Shown here: positions 31,801-41,172 of the stretch, one piece after another
Layout: each line of letters starts with the position of its first letter
Numbering within the stretch: position 1 is the stretch's first letter
NCBI GenBank assembly: GCA_001599595.1
Contig: BCHH01000001.1
Location: 2,823,837-2,887,836 of the forward strand
Length of the DNA: 64,000 nucleotides
DNA from: Beverwykella pulmonaria
Taxonomy: Eukaryota; Ascomycota; Dothideomycetes; Pleosporales; Melanommataceae
Reading direction: 5' to 3'
Program-made: the position numbers and the translations under genes
The notes under the pieces: model-generated
Seen by the model: the letters and a program-made list of their open reading frames with translations, nothing else
Told to the model about the DNA's origin: nothing
Databases searched by the model: none

Positions 31801-32851
31801 TCAACCCAAAATCGGCGACACCTTCTCTACACAGTCAAGCCAGGAATCAGGCTATGCATCCATGGAGTCTTCTGATTTTGAATCCGATTCGGATTCCGAC
31901 AATGATTTGGATAGCCTCGGTCAGGGTATGAGATCGCATGGCATGGTTATAATCCGAGGAACTGGGACTCCGCAGTGGCATTTCTGGAAATCGAAGATTG
32001 ATATTGAGACCGTATGCGTGTTTCACCCCACTCAGAATACAGTGATCTGGAGTCCATCTGCACATCAGCTCTGCACGGTGAATCTTGATTCTAGTAAGAG
32101 TCACTGGACTATCCTTCCAGAACCCGTAAACATTCAATTCTCGAGCGTATCGGCGGTGCGCAAGGAATTTCGGTTTTCTGAGTCTGGAAAGACGCTTTAT
32201 TATCTCTTGTACACTGCAACACACTCTGAAACGAGCTTAAAGCAGACAGTATCACTGTCGTCGTTTTTGTCTTGCGATTTTCAAGATCCTGACTGCGTAC
32301 TTGAGCAAGCGGCTCCCACCGTATCGATCACTTACGAGAGTGCTGGTCCAATCCAGCACCCACTTCTCCTCACACATTGGGGCTCTGAGTATCTCTACAT
32401 AGCTTTGCCCCCTCTCTCCTGCAACGCTAGACTCTTAAAGATCCGTCTCCCAAAATCCAGTTCCCCCTCCTCTCCCAATGAAAGCACTATCCAAACCCTT
32501 AACAAGCCTATCTACTTCCCCTACTCGACCCCCTACCGAAACCCACAGCTCAAACTCCTCCATCGGAAACCAGGCAAAGACCTCCTCATCTTAGGCCTGG
32601 ATGCAGAACACTCTGCCACTCCTGATTGCGAGATTTCCAAGTCGCCAGCTCTTATGACATGGAATATCAGTGCGCTGAAGGACTGGAGGGAGTGGAGTGA
32701 GGAGGTTGACGCGAAAGAGAAAGGTGTGAAGGATAATGAGGAGATGTATGAATTGTTACGGGGGTGGTATGTAGATAGGGATAGGAGGTTTGAGGTGCCA
32801 GTAAGGAGTGGGTTGGATTGGAGAAGGAAGGCATTTTTGAGCTGTCATTGA
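28877..32851 (+). CDS. NACHT-type STAND NLR with DUF7708-like N-terminal domain, 1324 aa
   Basis: This is one long exon. Residues about 60-200 resemble the helical DUF7708-type domain of fungal NLRs (IKACDVMIQAGPSVASLIYG). The NACHT ATPase follows, with a P-loop in YSAAPGSGKTITSS (about 296-309), Walker B in VHIIVDGLDECED (about 395-407), SSRPDSD near 433, and a winged-helix-like region to about 660. The C-terminal half has no clear WD40, ankyrin or TPR units. It contains irregular beta-rich segments and an acidic Ser/Asp patch near residue 1000, so it may be a diverged beta-propeller. Fungal NLRs act in non-self recognition and programmed cell death; that role is inferred here. Confidence 0.88.
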   Translation: MAVSSPTAFAIALESFISDVKRDEDTRSRFYTEVLSQLNSSSFEKTSHDQSKQCSDQLAHFIKELDARQKRSSVTRRISERLDPLLTGLSQYIKACDVMIQAGPSVASLIYGGARIVLILAEKFRKCFEDVLSMMERVGHLLQCYHLFAKAYEASADMQRLLVETYKNIVSFWQKAATLFSRKPFKTLLTGIVKPLDAEWQRCHQDLAKDEEKVRMLAQATEADFRRERELQKSINQQGKLRNAVVNWIQAGQEDRLDVRQDIRDHLDIRHDDSCEWLFQHPDMEKWLTVKKSTSLWYSAAPGSGKTITSSALVRRLQDQNYKTATFFCSFNDVVRKKAINVLRSLALQLLNPREPVPEKVKQLYEDDLHHHCLKLTDLKVATHVVEALMKKQSRVHIIVDGLDECEDRTNLLGSLMHLTHTKTYGIVKWFFSSRPDSDIRTAMRKEEICELEACQDRLTQDIKKYVTDRLVQNLGHDCENCIGYWTKNSEGNFLWVRHMMDILKGEGTTCDDEIEEELEKFPKGLAGCYMRTLSRLSTRPERHQQLARSIFIMLTQAAQPLRLSELTHALAALKDMADFSAGSLPKPDLIEELCSNLVIFDRSSKGTEEDPLLKVAHKSIQDFFVQDPDSLQLPDERLRKYFVSSAQANLELGRAALAYLNYSRYHVPQDIFPIIETSEHSFLQHAATFWHRYLTDAECSAELKRKVIEFIRSTAFWTCVAVQSRGAPYLFARYTKSIGGYNLEATGPKPENQFLDDVCFAIPLPEWLETEDHFTGGATILEAFHSFVTEWHPVLNSNPEALDQCIMDSAWGDILPGRAPWSSKRVKNFTLATDGISPTTLVDVQLENGFPKALIFTLERSSGQGCVKWMPLSGSMDAALSSIKAHSTPPVIAALSAHSYIFSGNSDIEDGHWLIDTSRLTARYYSNGDDKLEPGYTDFLSSHRAMEKWHLLCKATIAESTTSPAAIALHCTKDQPKIGDTFSTQSSQESGYASMESSDFESDSDSDNDLDSLGQGMRSHGMVIIRGTGTPQWHFWKSKIDIETVCVFHPTQNTVIWSPSAHQLCTVNLDSSKSHWTILPEPVNIQFSSVSAVRKEFRFSESGKTLYYLLYTATHSETSLKQTVSLSSFLSCDFQDPDCVLEQAAPTVSITYESAGPIQHPLLLTHWGSEYLYIALPPLSCNARLLKIRLPKSSSPSSPNESTIQTLNKPIYFPYSTPYRNPQLKLLHRKPGKDLLILGLDAEHSATPDCEISKSPALMTWNISALKDWREWSEEVDAKEKGVKDNEEMYELLRGWYVDRDRRFEVPVRSGLDWRRKAFLSCH

Positions 32852-33278
32852 GCCGAACTGTGGGTGTGTTTTGGTCAGAGTTTCGCCTTGGGGAGTGGAA
32901 GGATGCCAAATTGATGTATATATTTGCTATGGAATATGAAGAGATACCACTACGATGACTTAGTTTCTTTCTCTATACTCTTATGTTTATGGATAATTTG
33001 CTCTCGTTTCTTCTTCACAACGCCACTGTTTTGTCCTTCTCTCCTTCTACATTGTGACTTGGCCTGCAGCAGGCTAGCCTGTATGGGGTTAGTTAGGGTG
33101 GTTCCCCTCTCCAACATAGCCCCCTGCGTTGCGGCTTGCGGCGCAGTCGTCCTTGAATCTCGACAAAACACTCATCTGGTTTCACCCGTCGACAATCAAA
33201 AGACGGCGGCAAATCCATCATCACACATCTAAAGAAATATTGCCTAGTCCCAACAGCTGCACCTTCATTTTTGCGAAA
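32852..33278. other. Intergenic region, NLR 3' flank and coiled-coil gene promoter
   Basis: No gene is supported. The frame of the next gene stays open upstream to about 33129 but contains no ATG before 33279. Confidence 0.5.
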
Positions 33279-35423
33279 ATGGCATTTCAATTATCAGCTA
33301 CGTATACAGCCCCACCTACAACGAGCAGTAACCCGACATTTCTCGTAAATCTTCCGTCTAGAGAGACAAAATCCGCTTCTAAATCGTGCAAAGCGGCGAC
33401 CATCCGATATACATCCAACGGCCACCGGGTTAAAGTCAAATTACCACCTTCACCGAGCCCATCTACCACTCAATGGTCGTTGGATACGCCTAAACAGGAC
33501 GAAGATGATGACAATGATCTGAGTTTCGTCGGAAGTGAGAGTGAACATTCAAGCGATGACGAGAAATGCGGGGAATTGAGCGATAAGGATCGCGAAGAAC
33601 TAAGCGATGATGGAGATAGAATCAGAGATGAAAATGGCGAGGCTCTTCCAGGAACAGTTGCTGCTGAAGGGGACGACAAAGACGGCAAGGAAACAACCCA
33701 GGCAAATTCTACCGAGGAAGGTGAAACGGCAGGCAAGAGAGACGATCCACTAGCGGCTTCGGCACCTACAGCGAGTAGAAACCCGCCATCGTTCGAATTC
33801 GGAAATGCATCACCCATAGTCACCACGTCTGCTTCTCAACCTACACCCGGTAGAGGATCGACTCTGAACTTCACTGCGGCTTCGAACAACAATCTCGAAC
33901 CTACTCTCCCCGACTCCTTTCCGATGAGCCTTTCTAATAGTTTATTATTCAATGAGGTGTTCAAAATTCAAGAGATAGACCGCAAATCCCATCCCTGCCG
34001 AGGCTTTGACGCACAAGGCGCTCAGTGTAAGTCTAGCGTCCCAAGATGCCACAGCCTTTGCATCAAACAATTAGAAAACTCGCTCGGGCGTGTAGATGGA
34101 ATGAAAGTCAAGGAAATCCAATCTCTCGCGATATACAACATGTGCGACGCGCACACCAAGCAGTCAGCGAAGCTTGCAAATGAATGGATCCGGCTTGCTA
34201 AGCTGACTCGGGCTGCGCGAAAGTATTGGCTAAACCAACAAAGGTCTCTCTTAGTGGAGTTTCAATCCTTGTGGAAAACGTATGCTGAATTTGCGGCTGC
34301 TGAGGTTCGACGGATACTCGCGCAAGATGAGATTGCGGTTCGGGCGGAGAAAGAGAAGACCGAGCTCTACAATGAGTCGCAGAAGACAATAACATTGCTG
34401 CGGACGAAGATCGACAACATCGAGAGTGAGGTCTTTTCAGCCGAAGGGATCAACGAGCCATCCAAGAAAAGCCTTACGGAGTATCTCAATGAGATCTCCT
34501 CTCTAAAAAAGCAGATCAATAATCTCACGACCGAGAACTCTTCACTCAAAGAAGCCCGAGAGTCAACTGAAGATGCACTCGCGAAAGAGAGGGCACGTGA
34601 CCAGCGTGATCTTTTGGATGCGAAAGATCTCTACAAGGAGTCTCAAAAGAGCGTTGAAGGGCTTTGCAAGGAGATTTCGGCTTTGACTTCCAAGGTTGAC
34701 GAACTGACGACCGAAAACTCTTCCCTCAAAGAGAGCCAAGAAGCAACTGAAGACACTCTTGTTAAAGAGAGGAAACGCGGCCAGCAGGACCTTCAAGATG
34801 CGAAAAGCCTCTATGAGGGCTCTCAAAGAGCCGTTGAAGCGCTTCGCAAGGAGGTTGACGCTCTAAACTCGTGTATCGGCGAGCTGATAACTAAAGACTC
34901 TTCGCTCAAGGATTCGTTAGAATTAACGCAAGATGTGCTGACCAAGGAAAAGGCGCGTAGCAGAGAGCTTGAGATCAGGCTTGAAGAGAGGGTGGCGCTG
35001 GGATCCAAGACACAAGACTCACCTGAGACGAAGCTCGAGAAGTACCTACGTGATGAGCTAGACAAATCTCAACGTCATGTTATACAGCAGCATAAGGACT
35101 TCGAAAAGTTGCGAGACGACCATGTGCGACTTCAAATCACAAACGTGACTATCGAAAGCCAGGTTAAACAGATTGAAGCTGTCAAGGAGGAGCTCAGCCG
35201 TGCATCTAAAAGAGAACTTCAAGAGCTTGTCGAAAGGAATTTAGATCTTTCGAACCAATTGCACCACACAAGGGCCCAGTTTGAGCAGCTGAAGGCCGGT
35301 TTGGCAGCTATGGAAAAGGAAAATGAAGGAGAGGCGCCAAAGTCAAAGTTCAGCCTGAGAGATATCTACAGAAGGCCAAAGCACGAGCCTTCTAGGCTGC
35401 TGACACCGCCCACGAATCAGTGA
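33279..35423 (+). CDS. Coiled-coil protein with Cys motif and 60-aa tandem repeats, 714 aa
   Basis: This is a single exon. Residues 1-230 are disordered, acidic and Ser/Pro rich. A compact Cys cluster follows (C-x9-C-x6-C-x3-C, residues about 239-260, with adjacent His), which could bind zinc. From about residue 320 to 690 the protein is a long coiled coil. It contains a 60-residue unit beginning LTTENSSLKE that occurs twice in full and a third time in part. It is not a recognised family. It follows the NLR on the same strand but 427 nt away, so co-expression is possible and not shown. A scaffold or septal/cytoskeletal role would fit; this is speculation. Confidence 0.75.
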   Translation: MAFQLSATYTAPPTTSSNPTFLVNLPSRETKSASKSCKAATIRYTSNGHRVKVKLPPSPSPSTTQWSLDTPKQDEDDDNDLSFVGSESEHSSDDEKCGELSDKDREELSDDGDRIRDENGEALPGTVAAEGDDKDGKETTQANSTEEGETAGKRDDPLAASAPTASRNPPSFEFGNASPIVTTSASQPTPGRGSTLNFTAASNNNLEPTLPDSFPMSLSNSLLFNEVFKIQEIDRKSHPCRGFDAQGAQCKSSVPRCHSLCIKQLENSLGRVDGMKVKEIQSLAIYNMCDAHTKQSAKLANEWIRLAKLTRAARKYWLNQQRSLLVEFQSLWKTYAEFAAAEVRRILAQDEIAVRAEKEKTELYNESQKTITLLRTKIDNIESEVFSAEGINEPSKKSLTEYLNEISSLKKQINNLTTENSSLKEARESTEDALAKERARDQRDLLDAKDLYKESQKSVEGLCKEISALTSKVDELTTENSSLKESQEATEDTLVKERKRGQQDLQDAKSLYEGSQRAVEALRKEVDALNSCIGELITKDSSLKDSLELTQDVLTKEKARSRELEIRLEERVALGSKTQDSPETKLEKYLRDELDKSQRHVIQQHKDFEKLRDDHVRLQITNVTIESQVKQIEAVKEELSRASKRELQELVERNLDLSNQLHHTRAQFEQLKAGLAAMEKENEGEAPKSKFSLRDIYRRPKHEPSRLLTPPTNQ
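34524..34988 (+). repeat. 180-bp tandem repeat in coiled-coil gene, 2.6 copies
   Basis: Units begin at 34524, 34704 and 34884, exactly 180 nt apart. Each encodes L-[TI]-T-x-[NDS]-SSLK, then a TEDxLxKE block; units 1 and 2 also share a SLYE/DLYK-x-SQ block. The exact spacing keeps the heptad register. Confidence 0.85.
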
Positions 35424-35856
35424 TCCCTTTGTAAGAGACATATGCCTCTCTTTGAAGATCATTTGTTGTAACGCCAATTCTTTAGCCAGAATGCAGAGGT
35501 TAGTTCTCGCCGATATCTTTCGTAGTCATTGTTTGGTACTCAGAGTTACCGCATTGCTGCTGTATTTGCGAACTTGGCATCCCGCGCGCGCTCTCCCCGA
35601 ACTCACTGCCGGCTCTACACCACCGAGTTTTGCCTACGTCTCGCTCCACCCTGCCCGGCCAACCATAGTAGATCCAGGCCTGGTAGATACAACAAGGCCC
35701 TACGGGCTACCCTGATACTCCCTCTCACCAGAATCCCATATGCATGCATGGTGAAGTACGGGCAGCAAGCTAAAAAAACATTTCAAGATCTGACATCGGA
35801 ACACAATAGTTTCCATTGTGGAATTTCATGACGCATAAGATCTCTACCAGTTGTCT
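35424..35856. other. Convergent 3' flanks, no gene
   Basis: It lies between the coiled-coil gene and the aminopeptidase stop. Overlapping plus-strand frames lack any domain. Confidence 0.55.
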
Positions 35857-37084
35857 TTACAAAGTTGCGAAGGCCAACTCATACCCGAACCCAACAGTCA
35901 TCTTTGCGTGCTCAAGCATATGGTTGTAGTCAACCGTAGTCAGTGTGTCCTGCGTGGAGTGGATATACCCGCTTATGTTTTCCATTGCAGCTTCAATAAC
36001 GAAAGCTGAAGGGTATCCAGCTTTAGATGCGCTAGCGTGGTCAGAACATGCATATCCGCATTTAGTGGAGACGAAAGGGATGGCGCAGTACTATGGTAGG
36101 TCAGCGCTACAGTTTTCAAACAAACCAGCGGAGGTGAACACACCGCCGTAATAACTTTCTTAATATACTCTGAAAGCCCTGTATCGACGTAATCACTGAT
36201 CACCCCTACACTGACCGGCAATCCAGCATCGATTGTCCCCTGCACATAGCCAGTCATATCCTGCTGCAGCATTGCTTTCACAACTTTGCTTTTATTCTTG
36301 TAGTCAGTAAAGATGTCTTGGCTGCCCAGGAGTCCGCCTTCCTCAGCCGAATACCAGTGAAACTCAATCGTATTTTGCGCTTGTCCACTCGCGATTTTCG
36401 GATCAGTGAGCAAGACTCGCATAGCCTCCAGGATAGTCACTGTGCCGCTTCCATCATCATCTGCGCCTGGGGCTCGGCCGGATGTTGGATTCGCTTGATT
36501 GATGCTGTCCTGGTGCGCGCCAATGACGATGATGTTGGCGGTTTTGCCTGGAATGGTTGCGATCACACTGGACTGTGTCCAGGTATGCGCAAAAGCTTTC
36601 GCTGAAGAGCCAGTCGCATTCGAAGCCTTAAGCGTGTCCTGTACGGTCTTGAGAAGCCAGTCGGAGGACTGCTTGCCATACGTGGACTTGTAATAGCGGT
36701 TTGTAAACGTCGTAAATGGGACTAAGTTGTTCTCCATGCTCGACTTGCTCAGCTTGGTTAAGAGAGGATCCACGGCGGGTTTCTGGTTCATGACTGTTGG
36801 GAAAGTCACGGCTGCGACCTTGCGTTTCAGACTTGTTTCGTGGAGTTCGGGGAAGTTGGTAATGTCTATAAAGTTCGTGCCAGCCTGGTGGGTGTGAGGA
36901 CATTGAAATTCACTTCGGTTACAAATCTTGGCTGCCTAGTACGTACTGCCTTGAGAGCCCATTTCTCACTCTCGGTCGCCTGTATTGTCTCTCCGGGCGC
37001 AATCTCAAGGCTGTAGAGCTGCTCCGTTGGTGCAGCAAATGCTGACGACGCGCTTAATGCAAGAGCAAAATTGAAGAACCTCAT
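35857..37084 (-). CDS. Secreted M28 metallo-aminopeptidase (leucine aminopeptidase type), 370 aa
   Basis: Three exons are proposed: 36947-37084, 36144-36884 and 35857-36090, with introns of 62 and 53 nt. A signal peptide ([17 protein letters not shown]) is followed by a propeptide. The two-zinc site is complete: GAHQDSIN (His/Asp), PGADDDGSG (bridging Asp), SAEEGGLLG (catalytic Glu pair), QQDMTGY (Asp), and IHSTQDT (last His) in the third exon. The third exon frame restores the expected cysteine pair (YCAIPF, KCGYAC). It releases N-terminal residues from peptides outside the cell, like Lap1-type enzymes of Aspergillus and dermatophytes. Confidence 0.92.
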
Positions 37085-38823
37085 CTTGGCGAAAATCAAT
37101 AGCGAAAACTGCGAAAAATGAAGGAATCACGATTCGGAGGTGAGAAAGCGAAGTTATTTATTCTCATTGCCAGCTCGGCGCAGGCACACAGCCATGTTTC
37201 ATGCCATTGAGACATACAGTGCCTGCTTGACAGATGCTGGCTTCAACAACCACTCGATAAGGAAGAAGTCAAGACATGTAATATATGCTTGGCTTGGCTT
37301 CTACCAATAGTAGTAGACTTGGCGAGCGGGCATATCAAAGCGGATGATCTGCCAGAGGATCAAACCTGACGACCTGCCTAAATGGGATTAGGCACAAGAC
37401 GTTGCTGGGCCGTATTTGCTACAAACTGACAACGTTTGTTTGAAGAAGATAGTTCTGGAAACAACTAGCAATACAACAAACACCTAAGGTCTTCGATGTT
37501 AGCCCATTCATTATCATTTTGTGTAAACCTACTTTAAGTGGTTTTTTCTCTACTTCAGTGTACCCATTTCCTGGTCCACCATGCAAATGGTGGCTCAGTC
37601 GTTACTGGACCACCACTTTTATGTTCCAAGGTAGCTTTTCATTAATATTAAAACGAAAACAAGTGTTTTTTCGGCAATTAATACTCTGTAAGCCCAGGGC
37701 ATCATCAGTCCGTCACACATATCAGCTGTACATACCTCACACACAATACACATCTTGATACCTTTCATCCACACCCTGCTTACATACGCATTTCTACAAA
37801 GCGTGTTTCAATTCAAATTGGACAACGTGTGGTGGAACCTGTATCTGCCAAGCCATGGAAACTTAGCATTGAGCCGCACTAGAAACCTTTCTCCTCCTCC
37901 GGTCTCGCTGTTCTTGAAGCAGGCCGTGCCATTCCTTCGGCAGGGCAATCGACCAAAACCGTCTCATCAATGATAGCAACACTTGATTCAAAAGCGAGAA
38001 CATCCGTCCACGCCTTGCCCAAATACTCTTTTCCAATCTCCATTGCAAGAATCGACCCCTTTGTGCGTCGTGATTTCGAATATAGGTTTAGATACGTTAG
38101 ACCTAACTCTAGAAAAAAGAACAAATGGGGTTACAACTGCAATTTTAAACTTTCTCTCGAAAAGACTTTTCTGAATCACGTCTCTCCATCAATATCCTGA
38201 AACCACGAAATCGCGCAATCTATTATCGCAATGGTACCTCATGATGTTAGAAGCAGGGGGTATATTATTCATTCATTTGGCCAACACTTTCACATCTTCG
38301 TTCCAGAATCCTGCTGCAACAGGGGCGGCATTGCCAATGATCTGTGTTAGGGCTCCTACTGTGTGATCTTATGAAGTAGCAATAGTGGTAACAATACGAT
38401 TAAGGAGTGTGGATGGAGATAGGATGGCGTGTGAAGCACAGTAAGGCTTCCAACCGTTCTTTAATACATTGATCGAGTCTAATTTCTTTTTTTTGGGACA
38501 AAGCCTTGACCCGATCCCAGCTTTGTTAAATCCGGTTCAAGTAAGCAAGTTGGTTTTGGGATAAGCCCATGTCTTAGCAGAATTATACACCAGTCGTGGT
38601 ACTGCCTTTCGTGTCTCCTCCGATGAATAGACTAACTATGTTGTGATGGGTTCGTTCGTTTATGGCTGCGCAACCACATCTTGCTCATCCATCTTACCGT
38701 TAAACTGTCTTACGAAGGTATCACCTCCGCCAAAGCTCAACTACAAATCAAGACGGTAGGCAGATAGGGATATGTCGCGTTAGAAGCGTTGTAGTATGTA
38801 TTTGAGCCACGACAAGATGTTAC
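37085..38823. other. Gene-free region with an LTR-like repeat
   Basis: It contains dispersed repeat family 2, copy 2 (37689-37791). A minus-strand frame near 37879-38124 (about 55 codons from an ATG, with VLAFESSVAIIDETVLVDCP) looks coding-like but has no domain or partner exons and is probably a relic. Confidence 0.5.
37689..37791 (+). repeat. Dispersed repeat family 2 (LTR-like), copy 2
   Basis: It matches 11467-11613 (minus strand) block by block, from TGTAAGCCCAGG to CCTGCTTACA. It lacks about 25 nt present in the other copy and carries scattered substitutions, mostly transitions. Confidence 0.7.
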
Positions 38824-40065
38824 TCAAGCGCTGATACTTGCCCTTCTTACTACCTCTTCGTTTCCTTCTGTCTGGCCCCCAAGAAGTGCGCTCTCCTCAT
38901 CTGGCTCGATTTTTTTCTCGGCCGGTTTAGTAGACTTGTGCAACGTGGACCAGAGGGTGCTACAGACGACAATAGCGCCACCGAAAAGGCTCCATCCGCC
39001 GGGAAGAACGCCCCAGATGGCCCAATCAAACGCCAGCGCGAACAGGATCTGGGTGTACAGCATGCTTGTAGCTTTGGGGCTTCTGTCAAGCTGCAAGCCA
39101 GCAGTAAGCAGGAACTGCAAGATGAACCCAAAGACACCCATGAGAATGAGCAGGGCCCATTCACGAGGTCCGTGGGGCATCCGAAATCCGATTCCGGGAA
39201 TGACGAGAAGTGCAACGGCCGAGCTAACTGTAGCAAGAAGGGCGAAATAATTGACCGACATGAGGGCGTGCGCTCGATCTCCAATGACTCGGATGGTGGT
39301 GTACGCTCCGGCAGCGCCCAAGACGCCGAGCACCGACACGGCGATGGCCACGAGGCGCTGGGCGGGCGATACATTGTCGATCTCGTCGGCTTTTAATGGG
39401 TGGATCTCACGATTGGCCTCTACAAATAGCCAGGGAGGTTGTGCGATGATGATGACGCCAATGAGAGCTACAAATCCGGCAATCAATTCTTTGCGGGTGA
39501 AAGGCTGGCCGAGGAAGACGGAGCAGGCCCATGCTGTTACGATGGGGACGAGAAATCGGAATACAGTCGCTTCCGCGAGCGGCAGGTAATGTACGGAATC
39601 TGATTAGTCAGCGCCGGGCGTCGTTGACATCAAGGTCAAGACCTAGGAATACTTACAGTACAAGCAGTAAAGCCCAAAGAAGCCGAATGCGGCACGCAGA
39701 ACAAGCCAACCTCTTACGCTCGGAGCACCAAAGGGAAGATCAGGAACCTTCGTCCACCACATGTACAAACTGCTAAGAACAAATGTGATGCCCATTCGTG
39801 CAACGATGACCTGTATTCAATTAGTAAGCCGCAGCTTGCCGAGGGGGAAAATAAACCCCATACGAACCTGGAAAGGATGAAACTTGTTTTCGCCTTGTTG
39901 TAGAAACCGGGCCATGGCATCCATAGACGACCCTGCTATCTCGGCCAGGAGTATGAGGCATGCTCCTTTATTATTTTGCCATGCCGTTCGCCATGCGCTT
40001 TCCTTTGGTCGGAAAGAAGAGTTCCACTCTTCGTAGCCCTCGGTTTCGGTAGCTTGAGGAGACAT
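38824..40065 (-). CDS. EamA-type (DMT superfamily) membrane transporter, 375 aa
   Basis: Three exons are proposed: 39868-40065, 39657-39810 and 38824-39599, both introns 57 nt and in frame. The product has about ten membrane helices in two EamA repeats. The family-like stretch YLPLAEATVFRFLVPIVTAW ends repeat 1, and the second repeat includes QLDRSPKATSMLYTQILFA. The N- and C-terminal tails are polar and cytosolic. Members export metabolites or carry nucleotide sugars; this subgroup resembles fungal plasma-membrane or vacuolar DMT proteins of unknown substrate. Confidence 0.88.
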
Positions 40066-41172
40066 TGCCAGACGAAAAGGGAACCAATTAAGAGAAGGTG
40101 GAATTTGAGTCTGTGTGTCGAGCCGGGTAGCAAATTAATATGAAGCGTGTCAAGGAACTCGGAGTCATCGGAGTGGGACGAAATTTCTGTGCTTGTGACC
40201 CGCTTAGTCCGGGAACAGTAACCGGAAACAATTCCGCAATGTCTCCGAAGGTCATACGCCTTTGTATGTCAGATGCCTTTGCCACGAGGGCAATATCTGA
40301 CCGCCACCAAAACCATCTGCGAAACGCATTTTCACAAACGTTCCTAATCATAGCAACCCTAGGCATGGGCTGCGTAAGCGAGAAAGGTGTATACACCCCC
40401 CACATGAGTAAGGGTCGGTGCGTTTCGATCCAGATCGACAAGTTTTGTCTGGGTGATAGCTCATGCTAGCAAACCACTCCTGGGAGGGGATGTACAAGAA
40501 CTACAAGCCCGTTCTTTTACGGAGGACTGAACTTCGCTTCTGAGAGTGAGTTAACTTTGCTGCGACAAATACAACGACAGGTAACCAAAACCTTCCTGCC
40601 GGTCCGAGGAGACTTTCTGCACACTCGCCCGACAGTTTGCATCACTCAAGTGATAGCAAGGAGTCTAGTCAAGCCTCTCAAAAAATAAACGATGACAGTG
40701 CAGATTGAGAAGAGGGTCCTAGGGAAGTCAACGGCAATCCAGGATTCTAGGCCCCTAATTAGCAACCTGGTTTTCTAGACGACGCTTTTCACTAGAGCTC
40801 CTCATGGATTGGTGGATATGGCGTACTCACGGTACAACGTCATCCAGCCTCTCGCGGCTTCCTTCGCTGTCCCATCTTATCACTAGCAAGGGGAATGCTT
40901 GCAACAGCGTTACTAAGTGCTTATGCATGAGATCATCATTCACTTTGGCGTTTTCCTGTCGCGAGTTATTAACTCCAAGGGACATTTCCTGAATTTACAG
41001 AAAATTGAACTTGCAGTCGGGACCGGCCCTGCATCATTCAAGACTTCACTACTACCGCCACGCGAAATAAGGAGAGCCGGACTCCAGTTGCATTCCCCTA
41101 TTTACCATCTATAATTTCTATACGATTATCCCAACCTACAAATATAATATCCTACACCAAACGTACTATCCT
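40066..41172. other. Intergenic region, no gene seen
   Basis: It lies between the EamA transporter start and the acetoacetyl-CoA synthetase stop. Frames of 60-115 codons on both strands lack starts in context, splice logic and domains. Confidence 0.55.
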
